Shown here one piece after another: positions 42,179 through 50,546 of a DNA stretch of 64,000 nucleotides; the first letter of the stretch is position 1, and every line of letters starts with the position of its first letter. The stretch covers positions 1 to 64,000 of the forward strand of contig NZ_CALPCB010000009.1 in assembly GCF_943192895.1 (NCBI RefSeq). Reading direction: 5' to 3'. The notes under the pieces were generated by a model. The model did no database searches. It was not told where the DNA came from and saw nothing but the letters and a program-made list of their open reading frames with translations. The position numbers and the translations under genes were made by a program. The DNA comes from Veillonella_A intestinalis (GTDB lineage Bacteria; Bacillota; Negativicutes; Veillonellales; Veillonellaceae).

Positions 42179-43300
42179 ATGGATGCATTTATCGTAGCGG
42201 TCTCTTCGGTTTGGACAGATAGTGGGTTTGTAAACTTTAATACTGGTAATGCAATTATGATTTTAGTAGGCTTACTATTATTGTACATGGCATTTGTTAA
42301 AGAGTTCGAACCATTACTACTTTCTCCAATCGCATTTGGCTGTATTCTTGCTAATATCCCTCGCAATGGTTTTGAAGAAGGGGTTATGGCTCTTATCAGC
42401 GCCGGGGTTTCTCATGAAATCTTCCCTCCACTTATTTTCTTAGGTGTTGGTGCAATGACTGACTTCGGTCCATTGATTGCAAACCCTAAAACATTGTTCT
42501 TAGGGGCTGCAGCTCAAATTGGTGTATTTATTGCCTTAGCTGGTGCAATGATGATTGGCTTTACAGCTCCACAAGCAGCAGCAATTGGTATTATTGGTGG
42601 TGCCGATGGTCCTACATCAATTTACCTTGCGACTAAATTAGCGCCTGAATTATTAGGTGCTATTGCCGTAGCGGCCTATTCTTACATGTCCTTGGTACCA
42701 TTGATTCAACCTCCAATTATGAAATTGTTCACGACTCAAAAAGAACGTGAAATCGTAATGGAACAGCTTCGTGAAGTAACACGTTTTGAAAAAATCGTGT
42801 TCCCAATTGTTGCAACTATTTTCATTTCTTTATTGTTACCATCCATCACTTCCTTATTAGGTATGTTAATGTTAGGTAACTTATTCCGTGAATCTGGTGT
42901 AACAGATCGTTTATCCGATACTTCTCAGAATGCATTGATCAATATCGTTACTATTTTCTTAGCAACTGGTACTGGTCTTACAATGAATGCTGAACACTTC
43001 TTAACTTTTGATACAATTAAAATTATTGCTCTCGGTTTAGTTGCGTTCATCGCAGGTACTGCTGGTGGCGTATTGTTCGGCAAACTTATGTCTAAACTTG
43101 ATGGTGGTAAAACAAATCCACTTATCGGTTCCGCTGGTGTATCTGCCGTTCCAATGGCAGCGCGTGTATCTCAGGTTGTAGGGGCTAAAGCTAACCCTGC
43201 TAACTTCTTGTTGATGCATGCTATGGGTCCAAACGTTGCGGGCGTTATTGGTACAGCTGTAGCAGCTGGTACTATGCTTGCTATGATGGCAACTCGTTAA
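42179..43300 (+). CDS. mmdB: Methylmalonyl-CoA decarboxylase beta subunit, Na+ pump
   Basis: A 373-residue integral membrane protein of the OadB/MmdB/GcdB family that decarboxylates carboxybiotin and exports Na+. About nine to eleven membrane segments are predicted. D143 in GGADGPTSIY matches the conserved aspartate known to bind Na+ in the oxaloacetate decarboxylase beta chain. It is the last gene of mmdADECB and is followed by a GC-rich hairpin. Confidence 0.96.
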   Translation: MDAFIVAVSSVWTDSGFVNFNTGNAIMILVGLLLLYMAFVKEFEPLLLSPIAFGCILANIPRNGFEEGVMALISAGVSHEIFPPLIFLGVGAMTDFGPLIANPKTLFLGAAAQIGVFIALAGAMMIGFTAPQAAAIGIIGGADGPTSIYLATKLAPELLGAIAVAAYSYMSLVPLIQPPIMKLFTTQKEREIVMEQLREVTRFEKIVFPIVATIFISLLLPSITSLLGMLMLGNLFRESGVTDRLSDTSQNALINIVTIFLATGTGLTMNAEHFLTFDTIKIIALGLVAFIAGTAGGVLFGKLMSKLDGGKTNPLIGSAGVSAVPMAARVSQVVGAKANPANFLLMHAMGPNVAGVIGTAVAAGTMLAMMATR

Positions 43301-43320
43301 AATTTAATAATCTTTAGTAG

Positions 43321-43352
43321 CTATAGTGGGGGCTAGTAGCCCCCAGTTATAG
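43321..43352 (+). terminator. GC-rich hairpin after mmdB
   Basis: An 8-bp GC-rich stem (43327-43334 with 43338-43345), extended outward by further A/T pairs. No T-run follows, so it may serve as a stabilising 3' end or a weak terminator. Confidence 0.55.
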
Positions 43353-43494
43353 CCTATACTTGTCGATTTACAGTAATTGTGAAGTATACTTTGACAATAA
43401 GGTTCTGCTCGAAGTATTCTTTGGGGATATAGCAAAACTTATATCGATAAATCGTATTGCATTTATATATTGTTAATGTAGAGGTGATTTTGAT

Positions 43495-43752
43495 TTGTTC
43501 TCCATAGAATTGAAAATTTTGATTAGTTTCGTGTGGGCTCTTATTGTTTTTTTTGTTACTGCGTTGATTATAGGGAATGAACGTAAAGCTCGTTGGTTTC
43601 GTAGGCGAACAAAATATTCATTTTTTAATCGGCGTGGTTTTATCAGTGAACTTTTATTTTATGGGTATCCTTGTACTAAGGAAGGAATTTATGTAACAAT
43701 TGCAATGGCAATTTCAATTTTAATTGTTATTGGTATTTTATATTATTTATGA
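43495..43752 (+). CDS. Small two-span membrane protein, unknown
   Basis: An 85-residue protein with hydrophobic segments at about 6-27 and 64-85, and between them a very basic, aromatic stretch (RKARWFRRR, FFNRRGF). No family recognised. Start is TTG with GAGGTG eight bases before. It lies between the decarboxylase operon and the second SLC13 carrier. Codon use is more AT-rich than in the mmd genes. It could be an accessory membrane subunit or an unrelated protein; no function is claimed. Confidence 0.55.
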   Translation: MFSIELKILISFVWALIVFFVTALIIGNERKARWFRRRTKYSFFNRRGFISELLFYGYPCTKEGIYVTIAMAISILIVIGILYYL

Positions 43753-43860
43753 TGCGTTAGTGTAAGGGTATATTATATAGCTAGTATGCTATGTACATAA
43801 AATAAGAAATCCTATTAATTTCAATACTTTTTATTGAAGTATTAAAAGGAGATGACTAAT

Positions 43861-45162
43861 ATGGATGTTGCAGTACAAACTTTGATCGTGCTCGCTGTTA
43901 TGGCGATTTTCTTTGTTACTGAAATTATTCCACTAGCAATCACCTCTATTGGTGGGGCCATTACATTATGTTTAATGGGGATTATTAGTAGTAAAGAAGC
44001 TTTTTCAGGTTTATCTGATAGTACCGTAGTATTATTTGCTGGTATGTTCGTAGTTGGTGGGGCCATGTTCTACACAGGGCTTGCTCAAAAAATTGGTGAA
44101 ACAGTAGTATCTAAAGCAGGTACTAGTGAAAATGGTTTAATGTTTGCTATTATGACAGTAACTGCAGTTATGTCTGCATTCTTATCTAACACTGGTACAG
44201 CAGCTGCTTTATTGCCAGTAGTTGTTGGTATTTGTTCTGTTGCTAATATTCCTGCAAGCCGTCAGTTAATGCCATTAGCATTTGCTGCTGGTATCGGTGG
44301 TATCATCACAATGGTTGGTACACCTCCAAATATTATCGTTAATGGTGCTTTAGCTAAAGCGGGCATTCCTCAATTCGGCTTCTTTGAATTTGCTTGGATT
44401 GGTGTTCCTTTAACAGTTGCTACTATTGCTTTCATGATGTTTATTGGTAAATATTTCTTACCTAAACATGAAATTACTGGTGATGTTGAAGTAGAACAAG
44501 AAGTATCTGCTGATGAAGTATCTAATGATCCTAAGAAACAATTATACTCCGGTTTAATTCTTGGTGCAGTTATCTTGTTAATGATTTTAGGCGATCCTTT
44601 AAAAACATACTTTGGTATTAACTTACCATTGAGCTTAGTAGCTGTTATGGGTGCTATTGCTTGTGTATTAACTGGTTGCTTAAAAGAAAAACAAGCTTAT
44701 ACTTCTATTGACTGGGTAACAATCTTCTTATTCGCAGGTATGATGCCTGTAGCTGGTGCTATGGATAAATCCGGTGCTGGTCAATTAATTGCTAATGCCG
44801 TTCTTGGCGTTATGGGTTCTGACCCTAGCCCTTACTTTGCGACAGGTGTTTTATTCTTATTATCTTGTATTATGACTCAATTTATGTCTAACACTGCATC
44901 TTGTGCATTGTTAGCACCAATTGGTATCGCTATTGCAAGAGGTATGGGTGCTGACCCTCATGCCGTATTAATGGCTATCGGTGTTGCTGCATCTTGTGCA
45001 TTCGGTACACCTGTAGGTACACCTCCAAATACATTAGTACTTGGTCCTGGTCAATACAAATTCATGGACTACGTAAAAGCTGGGGTACCATTGATTATTG
45101 TGTGTTTCATTGTAAGCCTTATTGTAATTCCAATGGTATGGCCTTTCTTCCCAGGTCAATAA
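43861..45162 (+). CDS. SLC13/DASS family permease, second copy
   Basis: A 433-residue relative of the permease at 6342-7610, with the same paired Ser-Asn-Thr signatures (AFLSNTGTAAALLP and QFMSNTASCALLAP) and a similar end (FMDYVKAGVPLI, then WPFFP). Location after the decarboxylase operon suggests transport of succinate or another C4-dicarboxylate, but this is inference. The ATG at 43861 is nine bases after AAAGGAG; an ATG at 43852 directly abuts that site. A short hairpin lies just before the ribosome site (43823-43843). A strong terminator follows. Confidence 0.85.
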   Translation: MDVAVQTLIVLAVMAIFFVTEIIPLAITSIGGAITLCLMGIISSKEAFSGLSDSTVVLFAGMFVVGGAMFYTGLAQKIGETVVSKAGTSENGLMFAIMTVTAVMSAFLSNTGTAAALLPVVVGICSVANIPASRQLMPLAFAAGIGGIITMVGTPPNIIVNGALAKAGIPQFGFFEFAWIGVPLTVATIAFMMFIGKYFLPKHEITGDVEVEQEVSADEVSNDPKKQLYSGLILGAVILLMILGDPLKTYFGINLPLSLVAVMGAIACVLTGCLKEKQAYTSIDWVTIFLFAGMMPVAGAMDKSGAGQLIANAVLGVMGSDPSPYFATGVLFLLSCIMTQFMSNTASCALLAPIGIAIARGMGADPHAVLMAIGVAASCAFGTPVGTPPNTLVLGPGQYKFMDYVKAGVPLIIVCFIVSLIVIPMVWPFFPGQ

Positions 45163-45212
45163 GAATAAATTAAAATATTTAGTGAAGTCAATTTATTAAA
45201 TATTTATGAATG

Positions 45213-45254
45213 AATATTGGGGTAGTGCAATAAGTACTGCTCCAATATTTTTTT
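45213..45254 (+). terminator. Terminator after the second SLC13 permease
   Basis: A 16-bp stem (45213-45228 with 45234-45249) containing three wobble pairs, 5-nt loop, then a run of Ts. Confidence 0.85.
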
Positions 45255-45344
45255 AGTTTTATTTGATTTTTAATTTGTTTTACATTGTCTCTTATATGAG
45301 GGGAGAAAAAGTATCCTTATGTCAGTTTGACAGGAGTTTTTATA

Positions 45345-45962
45345 ATGAAAGTAATTTATCAAGAAAGTTCAAAACGAAGTAATAAAGCAACATTTGTTGT
45401 CAGTTTATTTGTTATAGCTTTATTAGTTGCCATAGGATGGACAACTAGCCGCAGCATGGCTAAAGGAGTTATTATATTAGATGAATATTTTGTTGAGTTG
45501 GTAGCTTTATTTGTTATTTTAAAAACTGCAATAGCTCAATATACATATAAATTATTAGATGATAAACTCGTGATTATAGAGAAGTTTTTATTTAGTACAA
45601 AAAAAATGGAAATTCCATATACTATGATTGATGGTGTATTTTTACATAAAACAGAATTCATTAGTAAATTTAAATTAAGGTACAAATATCGTAAATGTTC
45701 AAGTTCAGATAATAGACCAGCATGGGCATTAATTTATTCTATTGTTAATGGAAAAAAAGTTAAAAATGGACGAGTTATTATGAAAGCAGACAAAGCTTTT
45801 TTTGATGCTTTAAGTCAATTTGTTCCTAATAGAATTTGTGTGCCACAAGAAGATGTTATATTGTATTCATACATACGGAGAGACGCTATTATGCATAGTG
45901 AATCAGTGGATGAGTACTTCCAAGAAATTATTAGTCAGACTGAGGAAAAGGAAAATGATTAG
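45345..45962 (+). CDS. Membrane protein with PH-like domain, unknown
   Basis: A 205-residue protein with two predicted N-terminal membrane segments (about 18-38 and 50-70), then a beta-rich region (YKLLDDKLVIIEKFLFSTKKMEIPYTMIDGVFLHK) resembling bacterial PH-type (YdbT/bPH) domains, and a charged helical tail. Function is not known. CAGGAG precedes the ATG at 45345. The next gene starts three bases after its stop, so the two form a pair. AT-rich codons set it off from the mmd genes. Confidence 0.6.
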   Translation: MKVIYQESSKRSNKATFVVSLFVIALLVAIGWTTSRSMAKGVIILDEYFVELVALFVILKTAIAQYTYKLLDDKLVIIEKFLFSTKKMEIPYTMIDGVFLHKTEFISKFKLRYKYRKCSSSDNRPAWALIYSIVNGKKVKNGRVIMKADKAFFDALSQFVPNRICVPQEDVILYSYIRRDAIMHSESVDEYFQEIISQTEEKEND

Positions 45963-45964
45963 TT

Positions 45965-46363
45965 ATGAATAAAAAAGATTTAATTAATCGAAGGAGCGAA
46001 TTAATTGAACAGCGCGCCGTTTGTGTAAAAGAATGGCAGACGTTAGCTAAATTACCACAGAATCCGTCTACTACATCGCTCTTGAGCGCCTTTGTTTTAA
46101 TTGGTGCCGCTACGGTTTTATCCTTTCTTACCGAAACACCTACTATTTACGACCCACAGTTTTTAATTGCTGTCGTATTAATGTTAGCTGGCGTAGGCGT
46201 ATTCTTTAATAGTAAGGTTACAGTTGATAATCGCCGCAAAAAGATTAATAAATTACAAGATTTGGTATGGGAGATTAACGACGAACTAAAAGAAGTATCC
46301 CAAGAATTGGGCTTACCATTTCCTAAAATTAAATTACCTAAAGCGCCTAAAGGCAAAAAATAA
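45965..46363 (+). CDS. Two-span membrane protein with coiled-coil ends, unknown
   Basis: A 132-residue protein: a charged helix (1-30), two membrane segments (about 40-56 and 67-85), and a second charged helix ending in a Lys/Pro-rich tail (KIKLPKAPKGKK). No family recognised. It is closely coupled to the PH-like membrane protein before it. Both termini are expected in the cytoplasm. Confidence 0.6.
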   Translation: MNKKDLINRRSELIEQRAVCVKEWQTLAKLPQNPSTTSLLSAFVLIGAATVLSFLTETPTIYDPQFLIAVVLMLAGVGVFFNSKVTVDNRRKKINKLQDLVWEINDELKEVSQELGLPFPKIKLPKAPKGKK

Positions 46364-46742
46364 TCGCATAATAAACTATGATTACCGTAACCTTATCTTA
46401 TAGATGTATGGTTGGCATACGAAAAACATTTATAAAAATGAGAATAAAATTCATTTGTTGTTTTATGCTATTTTGAACTTAAATGAGAATGCAAGTATTG
46501 AGTAGGTTTACTCTTTTATCAATAAAAAATGTATTGAAAATATTTATCAAATACTTAAAGAATAGCGTATTTACTATGTAAAATAGTCATTTAAACTTGC
46601 ATAAAAATAATAAGAAATCATTATCCATAAGTTTGACAAGATGGAAAAATCGTGCCATAATGAGAATATAAAGTTAAGGTAAGTTCCTTAAGGAATTGAT
46701 AATCAAGAAATTATCTAGTATATTTTGCGGAGGTGTCCAATA
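46364..46742. other. AT-rich gene-free stretch before the ferredoxin gene
   Basis: A 379-base interval with no credible frame. It holds an imperfect inverted repeat at 46436-46456 (AAATGA ... TCATTT), several poly-A/T tracts, the ferredoxin promoter at 46633-46661 and a short palindrome around a CTTAAG centre near 46681-46698. No RNA gene was recognised. Confidence 0.5.
46633..46661 (+). promoter_or_regulatory. Promoter of the ferredoxin gene
   Basis: TTGACA (46633-46638), 17-base spacer, CATAAT (46656-46661), about 75 bases before the ferredoxin ATG. Confidence 0.65.
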
Positions 46743-46910
46743 ATGAGAGTTATCGGTGACGAATGTATTAAATGTGGTTCTTGTGCTTCTGTATGCCCAG
46801 TAGGCGCTATTAGCGAAGGCGAACTTAAATACGAAATTAACGAAACTTGCATCGACTGCGGTTCTTGCGAATCTGTATGCCCAGTAGGTACTATTCATCC
46901 AGCTGAATAA
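46743..46910 (+). CDS. 2[4Fe-4S] ferredoxin
   Basis: A 55-residue clostridial-type ferredoxin. Two CxxCxxCxxxC motifs are complete: C8, C11, C14, C18 and C36, C39, C42, C46, with the last cysteine of each followed by Pro. It carries low-potential electrons for pyruvate oxidation and hydrogen or NAD(P)H formation. The ATG at 46743 follows GGAGGTG; the longer frame from 46725 adds an Arg/Cys stretch overlapping the ribosome site. Single-gene unit with its own promoter and terminator. Confidence 0.95.
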   Translation: MRVIGDECIKCGSCASVCPVGAISEGELKYEINETCIDCGSCESVCPVGTIHPAE

Positions 46911-46923
46911 TCAACGGATGCCA

Positions 46924-46949
46924 AAGCCCTCTAGTAGAGGGCTTTTTTT
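46924..46949 (+). terminator. Terminator after the ferredoxin gene
   Basis: A perfect 9-bp GC-rich stem (46924-46932 with 46936-46944), 3-nt loop, then Ts to 46949. Confidence 0.9.
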
Positions 46950-46951
46950 AT

Positions 46952-46981
46952 TTGCCTTGTTTCCCTATTTAGCCGTATAAT
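46952..46981 (+). promoter_or_regulatory. Promoter candidate for lspA-rluD-pyrR
   Basis: TTGCCT (46952-46957), 18-base spacer, TATAAT (46976-46981), 39 bases before the lspA ATG. Confidence 0.55.
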
Positions 46982-47019
46982 AAAGAGTAATAAACTATTA
47001 AAAAGGAAGAGAATAATCA

Positions 47020-47478
47020 ATGGCAATTATATATGTAATTATTGGACTTGTTTGGTTAGTAATTGATCAAGTAACAAAAAGTTGGGTGCAAGAGAGTATG
47101 ACATTGGGACAATCGATACCTTTGATTCCGAATGTATTTCATTTGACCTATATTTTAAATAAGGGCGCTGCATTTGGCATACTAGCTAATCAACGGCTGT
47201 TTTTTTTATGTATAGTTCTTATCTTGCTTGTTGTACTTTGGTATTTCAGACAATATATTCGTACTGGTGGTGTGTTGACACAATTAGGAACGGCCTTGTT
47301 AGTTAGTGGTGCTTTAGGCAATGCTTGGGATCGATATCATATAGGGGCTGTTGTGGATTTTTTTGATTTTAGAATTTGGCCGATTTTTAATGTAGCGGAT
47401 ATTGGTATTTGTGTTGGCGTTGCTTTATTGGCTATACATATTTGGCGTTCACCTCAGGGAGGAAATCATAATGGATAA
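47020..47478 (+). CDS. lspA: Lipoprotein signal peptidase (signal peptidase II)
   Basis: A 152-residue membrane aspartic protease with four membrane segments that removes signal peptides from prolipoproteins. The conserved blocks VIDQVTKSW, LNKGAAFG, GALGNAWDRY and VVDFFDFRIWPIFNVADIGI carry the two catalytic aspartates. AAAAGGAAG precedes the ATG. rluD starts inside its last codons. Confidence 0.95.
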   Translation: MAIIYVIIGLVWLVIDQVTKSWVQESMTLGQSIPLIPNVFHLTYILNKGAAFGILANQRLFFLCIVLILLVVLWYFRQYIRTGGVLTQLGTALLVSGALGNAWDRYHIGAVVDFFDFRIWPIFNVADIGICVGVALLAIHIWRSPQGGNHNG

Positions 47479-48427
47479 TGAATTAGTAACGAATGTTCAC
47501 TTCGAACCAGGTAAGACTATTACTGTAGTAGTACCGGCGGATAAAGAAGGGGAACGATTAGATATATTTTTAACATCTCTCATGGAAGGCTCTCGTAGTT
47601 ATGTACAACAATTAATTAAATCGGGGGCTGTTACGGTTAATAATAAAGTGGGCAAGAGTAATTTAAAATTAGCTAGTGAAGCTCTTATTACGGTTGTAGT
47701 ACCGAAGCCTCAGTCTGTAGAAGTGAAACCAGAAGATATTCCGTTGGATATATTGTTTGAGGACCATGATATTATCATCGTAAATAAACCTCGTGGTATG
47801 GTGGTGCATCCTGCCGTAGGAAATTATACAGGCACTTTAGTTAATGCATTGCTATTTCATTGCAAGGACTTATCCGGCATTAATGGTGAAATTCGTCCTG
47901 GTATTGTCCATCGCTTAGATAAAGATACATCTGGTGTTATGATGGCGGCTAAAAATGACTTAGCTCATATTGGCTTAGCTGAACAGGTAAAAGCTCATTC
48001 AGCAACACGCACCTATTATGCCTTGGTACAAGGCAATATTGTAGAAGAGCGGGGGACCATTAAAGCACCTATTGGACGTCATCCAAAGGACCGTATGAAA
48101 ATGGCCGTAGTATTTGAAAATAGTAAAGAAGCCATTACTCATTTCAAAGTATTAGAACGGTATGGGCAACATACTTTAGTGGAATGTGTTCTTGAAACAG
48201 GACGAACTCATCAGATTCGTGTGCATTTTGCTCACATTGGTCATCCTGTAGTTAATGATCCATTTTACGGGTATCGGAAAATGGATTTCCCTATTGAAGG
48301 GCAAGCCTTACATTCCTATAGTTTAGATGTGAAGCATCCTATTACTGGCAAGGAACTTCATTTTGAAGCCCCATTGCCTGAGGACTTTTTAGCTTGTCTT
48401 GAGTATGCCAAAACTCATAATGTATAA
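47471..48427 (+). CDS. rluD: 23S rRNA pseudouridine synthase, RluD family
   Basis: A 318-residue pseudouridine synthase. An N-terminal S4 RNA-binding domain (about 25-85) is followed by the catalytic domain with HRLDKDTSG at 147-155, where D150 is catalytic. lspA-rluD-pyrR is a well-known Firmicutes order. The ATG at 47471 follows AGGGAGG and overlaps the lspA stop by eight bases; the longer frame starting at 47402 is within lspA and is not used. Target uridines by analogy are in helix 69, the same helix modified by RlmH; the sequence alone cannot separate RluD from related RluA-group enzymes. Confidence 0.9.
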   Translation: MDNELVTNVHFEPGKTITVVVPADKEGERLDIFLTSLMEGSRSYVQQLIKSGAVTVNNKVGKSNLKLASEALITVVVPKPQSVEVKPEDIPLDILFEDHDIIIVNKPRGMVVHPAVGNYTGTLVNALLFHCKDLSGINGEIRPGIVHRLDKDTSGVMMAAKNDLAHIGLAEQVKAHSATRTYYALVQGNIVEERGTIKAPIGRHPKDRMKMAVVFENSKEAITHFKVLERYGQHTLVECVLETGRTHQIRVHFAHIGHPVVNDPFYGYRKMDFPIEGQALHSYSLDVKHPITGKELHFEAPLPEDFLACLEYAKTHNV

Positions 48428-48437
48428 GGAGCTAGCT

Positions 48438-48956
48438 ATGGAAGATAAACGAGTTCTTATGGATGAGCAGGCTATGATGCGTGCTGTTCGTCGAATTAGT
48501 CATGAAATTTTAGAACGCAATAAAGGCTTAGATAATGCTTTGATTTTAGGGATTGAGCGCCGTGGCATATATTTAGCGCAACGTTTACAAGCTCAGATTG
48601 AAGCGATTGAAGGCGTTCATATTGAAGTAGCCACTATTAATGTAGCGATGTATCGGGATGATCGCACTACAACGGGCAAAGAAGGGCCACCGTTTACCTT
48701 AGACACAACTGGTAAGTTAGTTATTTTGGTAGATGATGTGCTGTATACAGGGCGAACGATTCGGTCTGCCTTGAATGCACTTATGGAAGTGGGGCGGCCT
48801 CGAGCTATTCAATTAGCTGTATTAGTCGATAGAGGGCATAGAGAATTGCCAATTCGCGCTGATTATGTAGGGAAAAATATTCCTACCTCTCACATGGAAA
48901 CGGTGCGAGTTAATGTAAAAGAACAAGATGGCGAGGACAGTGTAACAATTTCATAA
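48438..48956 (+). CDS. pyrR: Bifunctional pyr operon regulator/uracil phosphoribosyltransferase
   Basis: A 172-residue PyrR. The PRPP-binding loop VILVDDVLYTGRT is near residue 95-107; basic residues RRISHEILE and LGIERRG lie near the RNA-binding face. In Firmicutes it binds pyr leader mRNA in response to UMP. No pyr genes are next to it here, so any targets are elsewhere. The ATG at 48438 follows AAGGAG. A terminator follows directly. Confidence 0.94.
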   Translation: MEDKRVLMDEQAMMRAVRRISHEILERNKGLDNALILGIERRGIYLAQRLQAQIEAIEGVHIEVATINVAMYRDDRTTTGKEGPPFTLDTTGKLVILVDDVLYTGRTIRSALNALMEVGRPRAIQLAVLVDRGHRELPIRADYVGKNIPTSHMETVRVNVKEQDGEDSVTIS

Positions 48957-48961
48957 AAAAT

Positions 48962-49009
48962 AGGCTGAATCTACAGGATAATATAGATACTGTAGGTTCA
49001 GCCTTTTTT
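48962..49009. terminator. Bidirectional terminator between pyrR and tmcAL
   Basis: A 15-bp stem with one wobble (48962-48976 with 48990-49004), 13-nt loop, and Ts on both strands. It serves the convergent pyrR and tmcAL genes. Confidence 0.85.
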
Positions 49010-49020
49010 GTCATGGTTTG

Positions 49021-50274
49021 TCATGGAGTATTTATTATATACCAAGGGGTAAAGGTGTAATCAGTGCCACCCGACCGCTTGGCGGGGTGTTTAAAACAAA
49101 GGGCTTGTAGGTCTGTGGCCCGTTGATCTAGTTGGGCTAGCTGGGCAGTCAGCCCTTGCGCTTCCTTTAGGAAAGGGGCCCATTTTTGTACTACTGGAAT
49201 AGTGAAGTTCTTGGCCTGTAACCAAGGGCGGGCTTCTTTGGTAAAGCCTAATAGACGAGCATAGGTAGGGCCTTGCTGATGAGCGTCATCTTGGAGCTGT
49301 TGGGCAATTTGCAGCATTGTATATGCCGACATTCGGTTTAAACGGGCATAGGAATAGCGTTTTGATTTTAAAAGCTCTCGAGCTGCGTTCCAAGTAGTGG
49401 CCTGACTTGCTTTTGGCCAACGATTTTCTAAGCCTTCTTTAAAATCACAAAGTTGTTGTAAGTCCTCAGCAGTGCGTTGGCGACTTTCATAGAGTAAGAA
49501 ATCTTCATACCGTGAGAGATCGAGCAATTCGCCTTGTAATACTAATTCCGTATAGTCCTTTTGTATATTAGTGGGTACAAAGTCTGTTAGCTTATGTAAG
49601 AAATTCATATCTGTACCTTCATGGTTAGCTTCTCTTGTAGTCTGAGCGGTATATAAGTGGTGTCGTAAGGCAGAACCTGAAGGCCAAGGGGACGTTAGAC
49701 TGGCATTATGATGGGCACCTTCTCGTTGCACTAGATAGACGTCTAAGTCTAATTGATAGGTTTTTAAGGCCTTTAAATATTCAATGCCTAATAGAGCATT
49801 GGGGTGTTGTAAGATTGGTTCTGCTTTAGGGGCTACTGTAGCGATAGCATCGCGTAAGGCGGCCCCATAGAAATAGCCTTCTTGCAGGCGTTGCTGGCAA
49901 TGTGCTTGCACTTCAGGGGTGTGACTGAGGTTGGCAATTTGTTGTAATGCAGTTAAATCAGTCGTTTCAGAACCAAAGGATAAAGCAGTGGCTCCGACTG
50001 ATGCAAGTAACCGAACTGCACCAGCCGCAAAGCGTTCGGCATTGGCCGTTGCATAAATAGTTGGCAGTTCTAGTACTGCATTAGCGCCATTTAATAAGGC
50101 CCAACGAGCGCGTATAAATTTATTGAAAATAGCAGGTTCACCACGTTGTACAAAGGAGCCACTCATAGCTATGATGATTAGGGCATCTGGATGTGCTTGG
50201 CGTAGTTGTTGTAATTGATGGGCATGGCCGATGTGAAACGGATTATATTCCGCTACAATGCCAATACATTTCAT
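49021..50274 (-). CDS. tmcAL: tRNA(Met) cytidine acetate ligase
   Basis: A 417-residue nucleotidyltransferase-fold enzyme (YlbM family) that makes N4-acetylcytidine at position 34 of elongator tRNA-Met using acetate and ATP. Signature: GIVAEYNPFHIGH with the HIGH motif at 14-17, then MSGSFVQRGEPAIFNK and ELPTIYATANAERFAAGA. Start behind GAAAGGAG. It is transcribed alone from a promoter with an extended -10. The use of acetate is interesting next to ackA, but that gene is on the other strand. Confidence 0.93.
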   Translation of the reverse strand: MKCIGIVAEYNPFHIGHAHQLQQLRQAHPDALIIIAMSGSFVQRGEPAIFNKFIRARWALLNGANAVLELPTIYATANAERFAAGAVRLLASVGATALSFGSETTDLTALQQIANLSHTPEVQAHCQQRLQEGYFYGAALRDAIATVAPKAEPILQHPNALLGIEYLKALKTYQLDLDVYLVQREGAHHNASLTSPWPSGSALRHHLYTAQTTREANHEGTDMNFLHKLTDFVPTNIQKDYTELVLQGELLDLSRYEDFLLYESRQRTAEDLQQLCDFKEGLENRWPKASQATTWNAARELLKSKRYSYARLNRMSAYTMLQIAQQLQDDAHQQGPTYARLLGFTKEARPWLQAKNFTIPVVQKWAPFLKEAQGLTAQLAQLDQRATDLQALCFKHPAKRSGGTDYTFTPWYIINTP

Positions 50275-50335
50275 AGGTGTCTCCTTTCGCGTTTCACTTG
50301 CAAAGTATTGTGTAGTTGGTTACTATGGTATGCTT

Positions 50336-50355
50336 ATTATAGCATAGAATGCTAT
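50336..50355 (-). promoter_or_regulatory. tmcAL extended -10 overlapped by an operator-like palindrome
   Basis: On the minus strand TGCTATAAT (50344-50336) forms an extended -10 about 60 bases before the tmcAL start. A 7-3-7 perfect inverted repeat (50339-50345 with 50349-50355) overlaps it, as a repressor site would. Confidence 0.4.
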
Positions 50356-50489
50356 GCTTATGGGCTTTTATAGGAATAGATACTATAATTGTTAGGGACT
50401 ATAACTAAACGTTATGAATAACAGTGTTTGTATGTAAAAAACTAATAGTGAATATGTGTAAAAAGAGAGGTGCAAGGATTAAGAAAGAA

Positions 50490-50498
50490 TGGTATAAT
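50490..50498 (+). promoter_or_regulatory. Extended -10 promoter of the lipoprotein-ackA unit
   Basis: TGGTATAAT matches an extended -10 element 49 bases before the lipoprotein start. No strong -35 box is seen. Confidence 0.5.
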
Positions 50499-50546
50499 TT
50501 AACCGTACGTGATTATTTGTACAGACAAACTGAATCGAGGGATAAT

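Noticed and set aside
46436..46456. Third Fur-like site before the ferredoxin gene
   Set aside because: Only the outer six bases pair; the core does not match the 7-1-7 pattern and it is about 180 bases upstream of the promoter.
50424..50546. N-terminal extension of the lipoprotein gene
   Set aside because: It would put the extended -10 promoter inside the coding region and bury the signal peptide 41 residues in.
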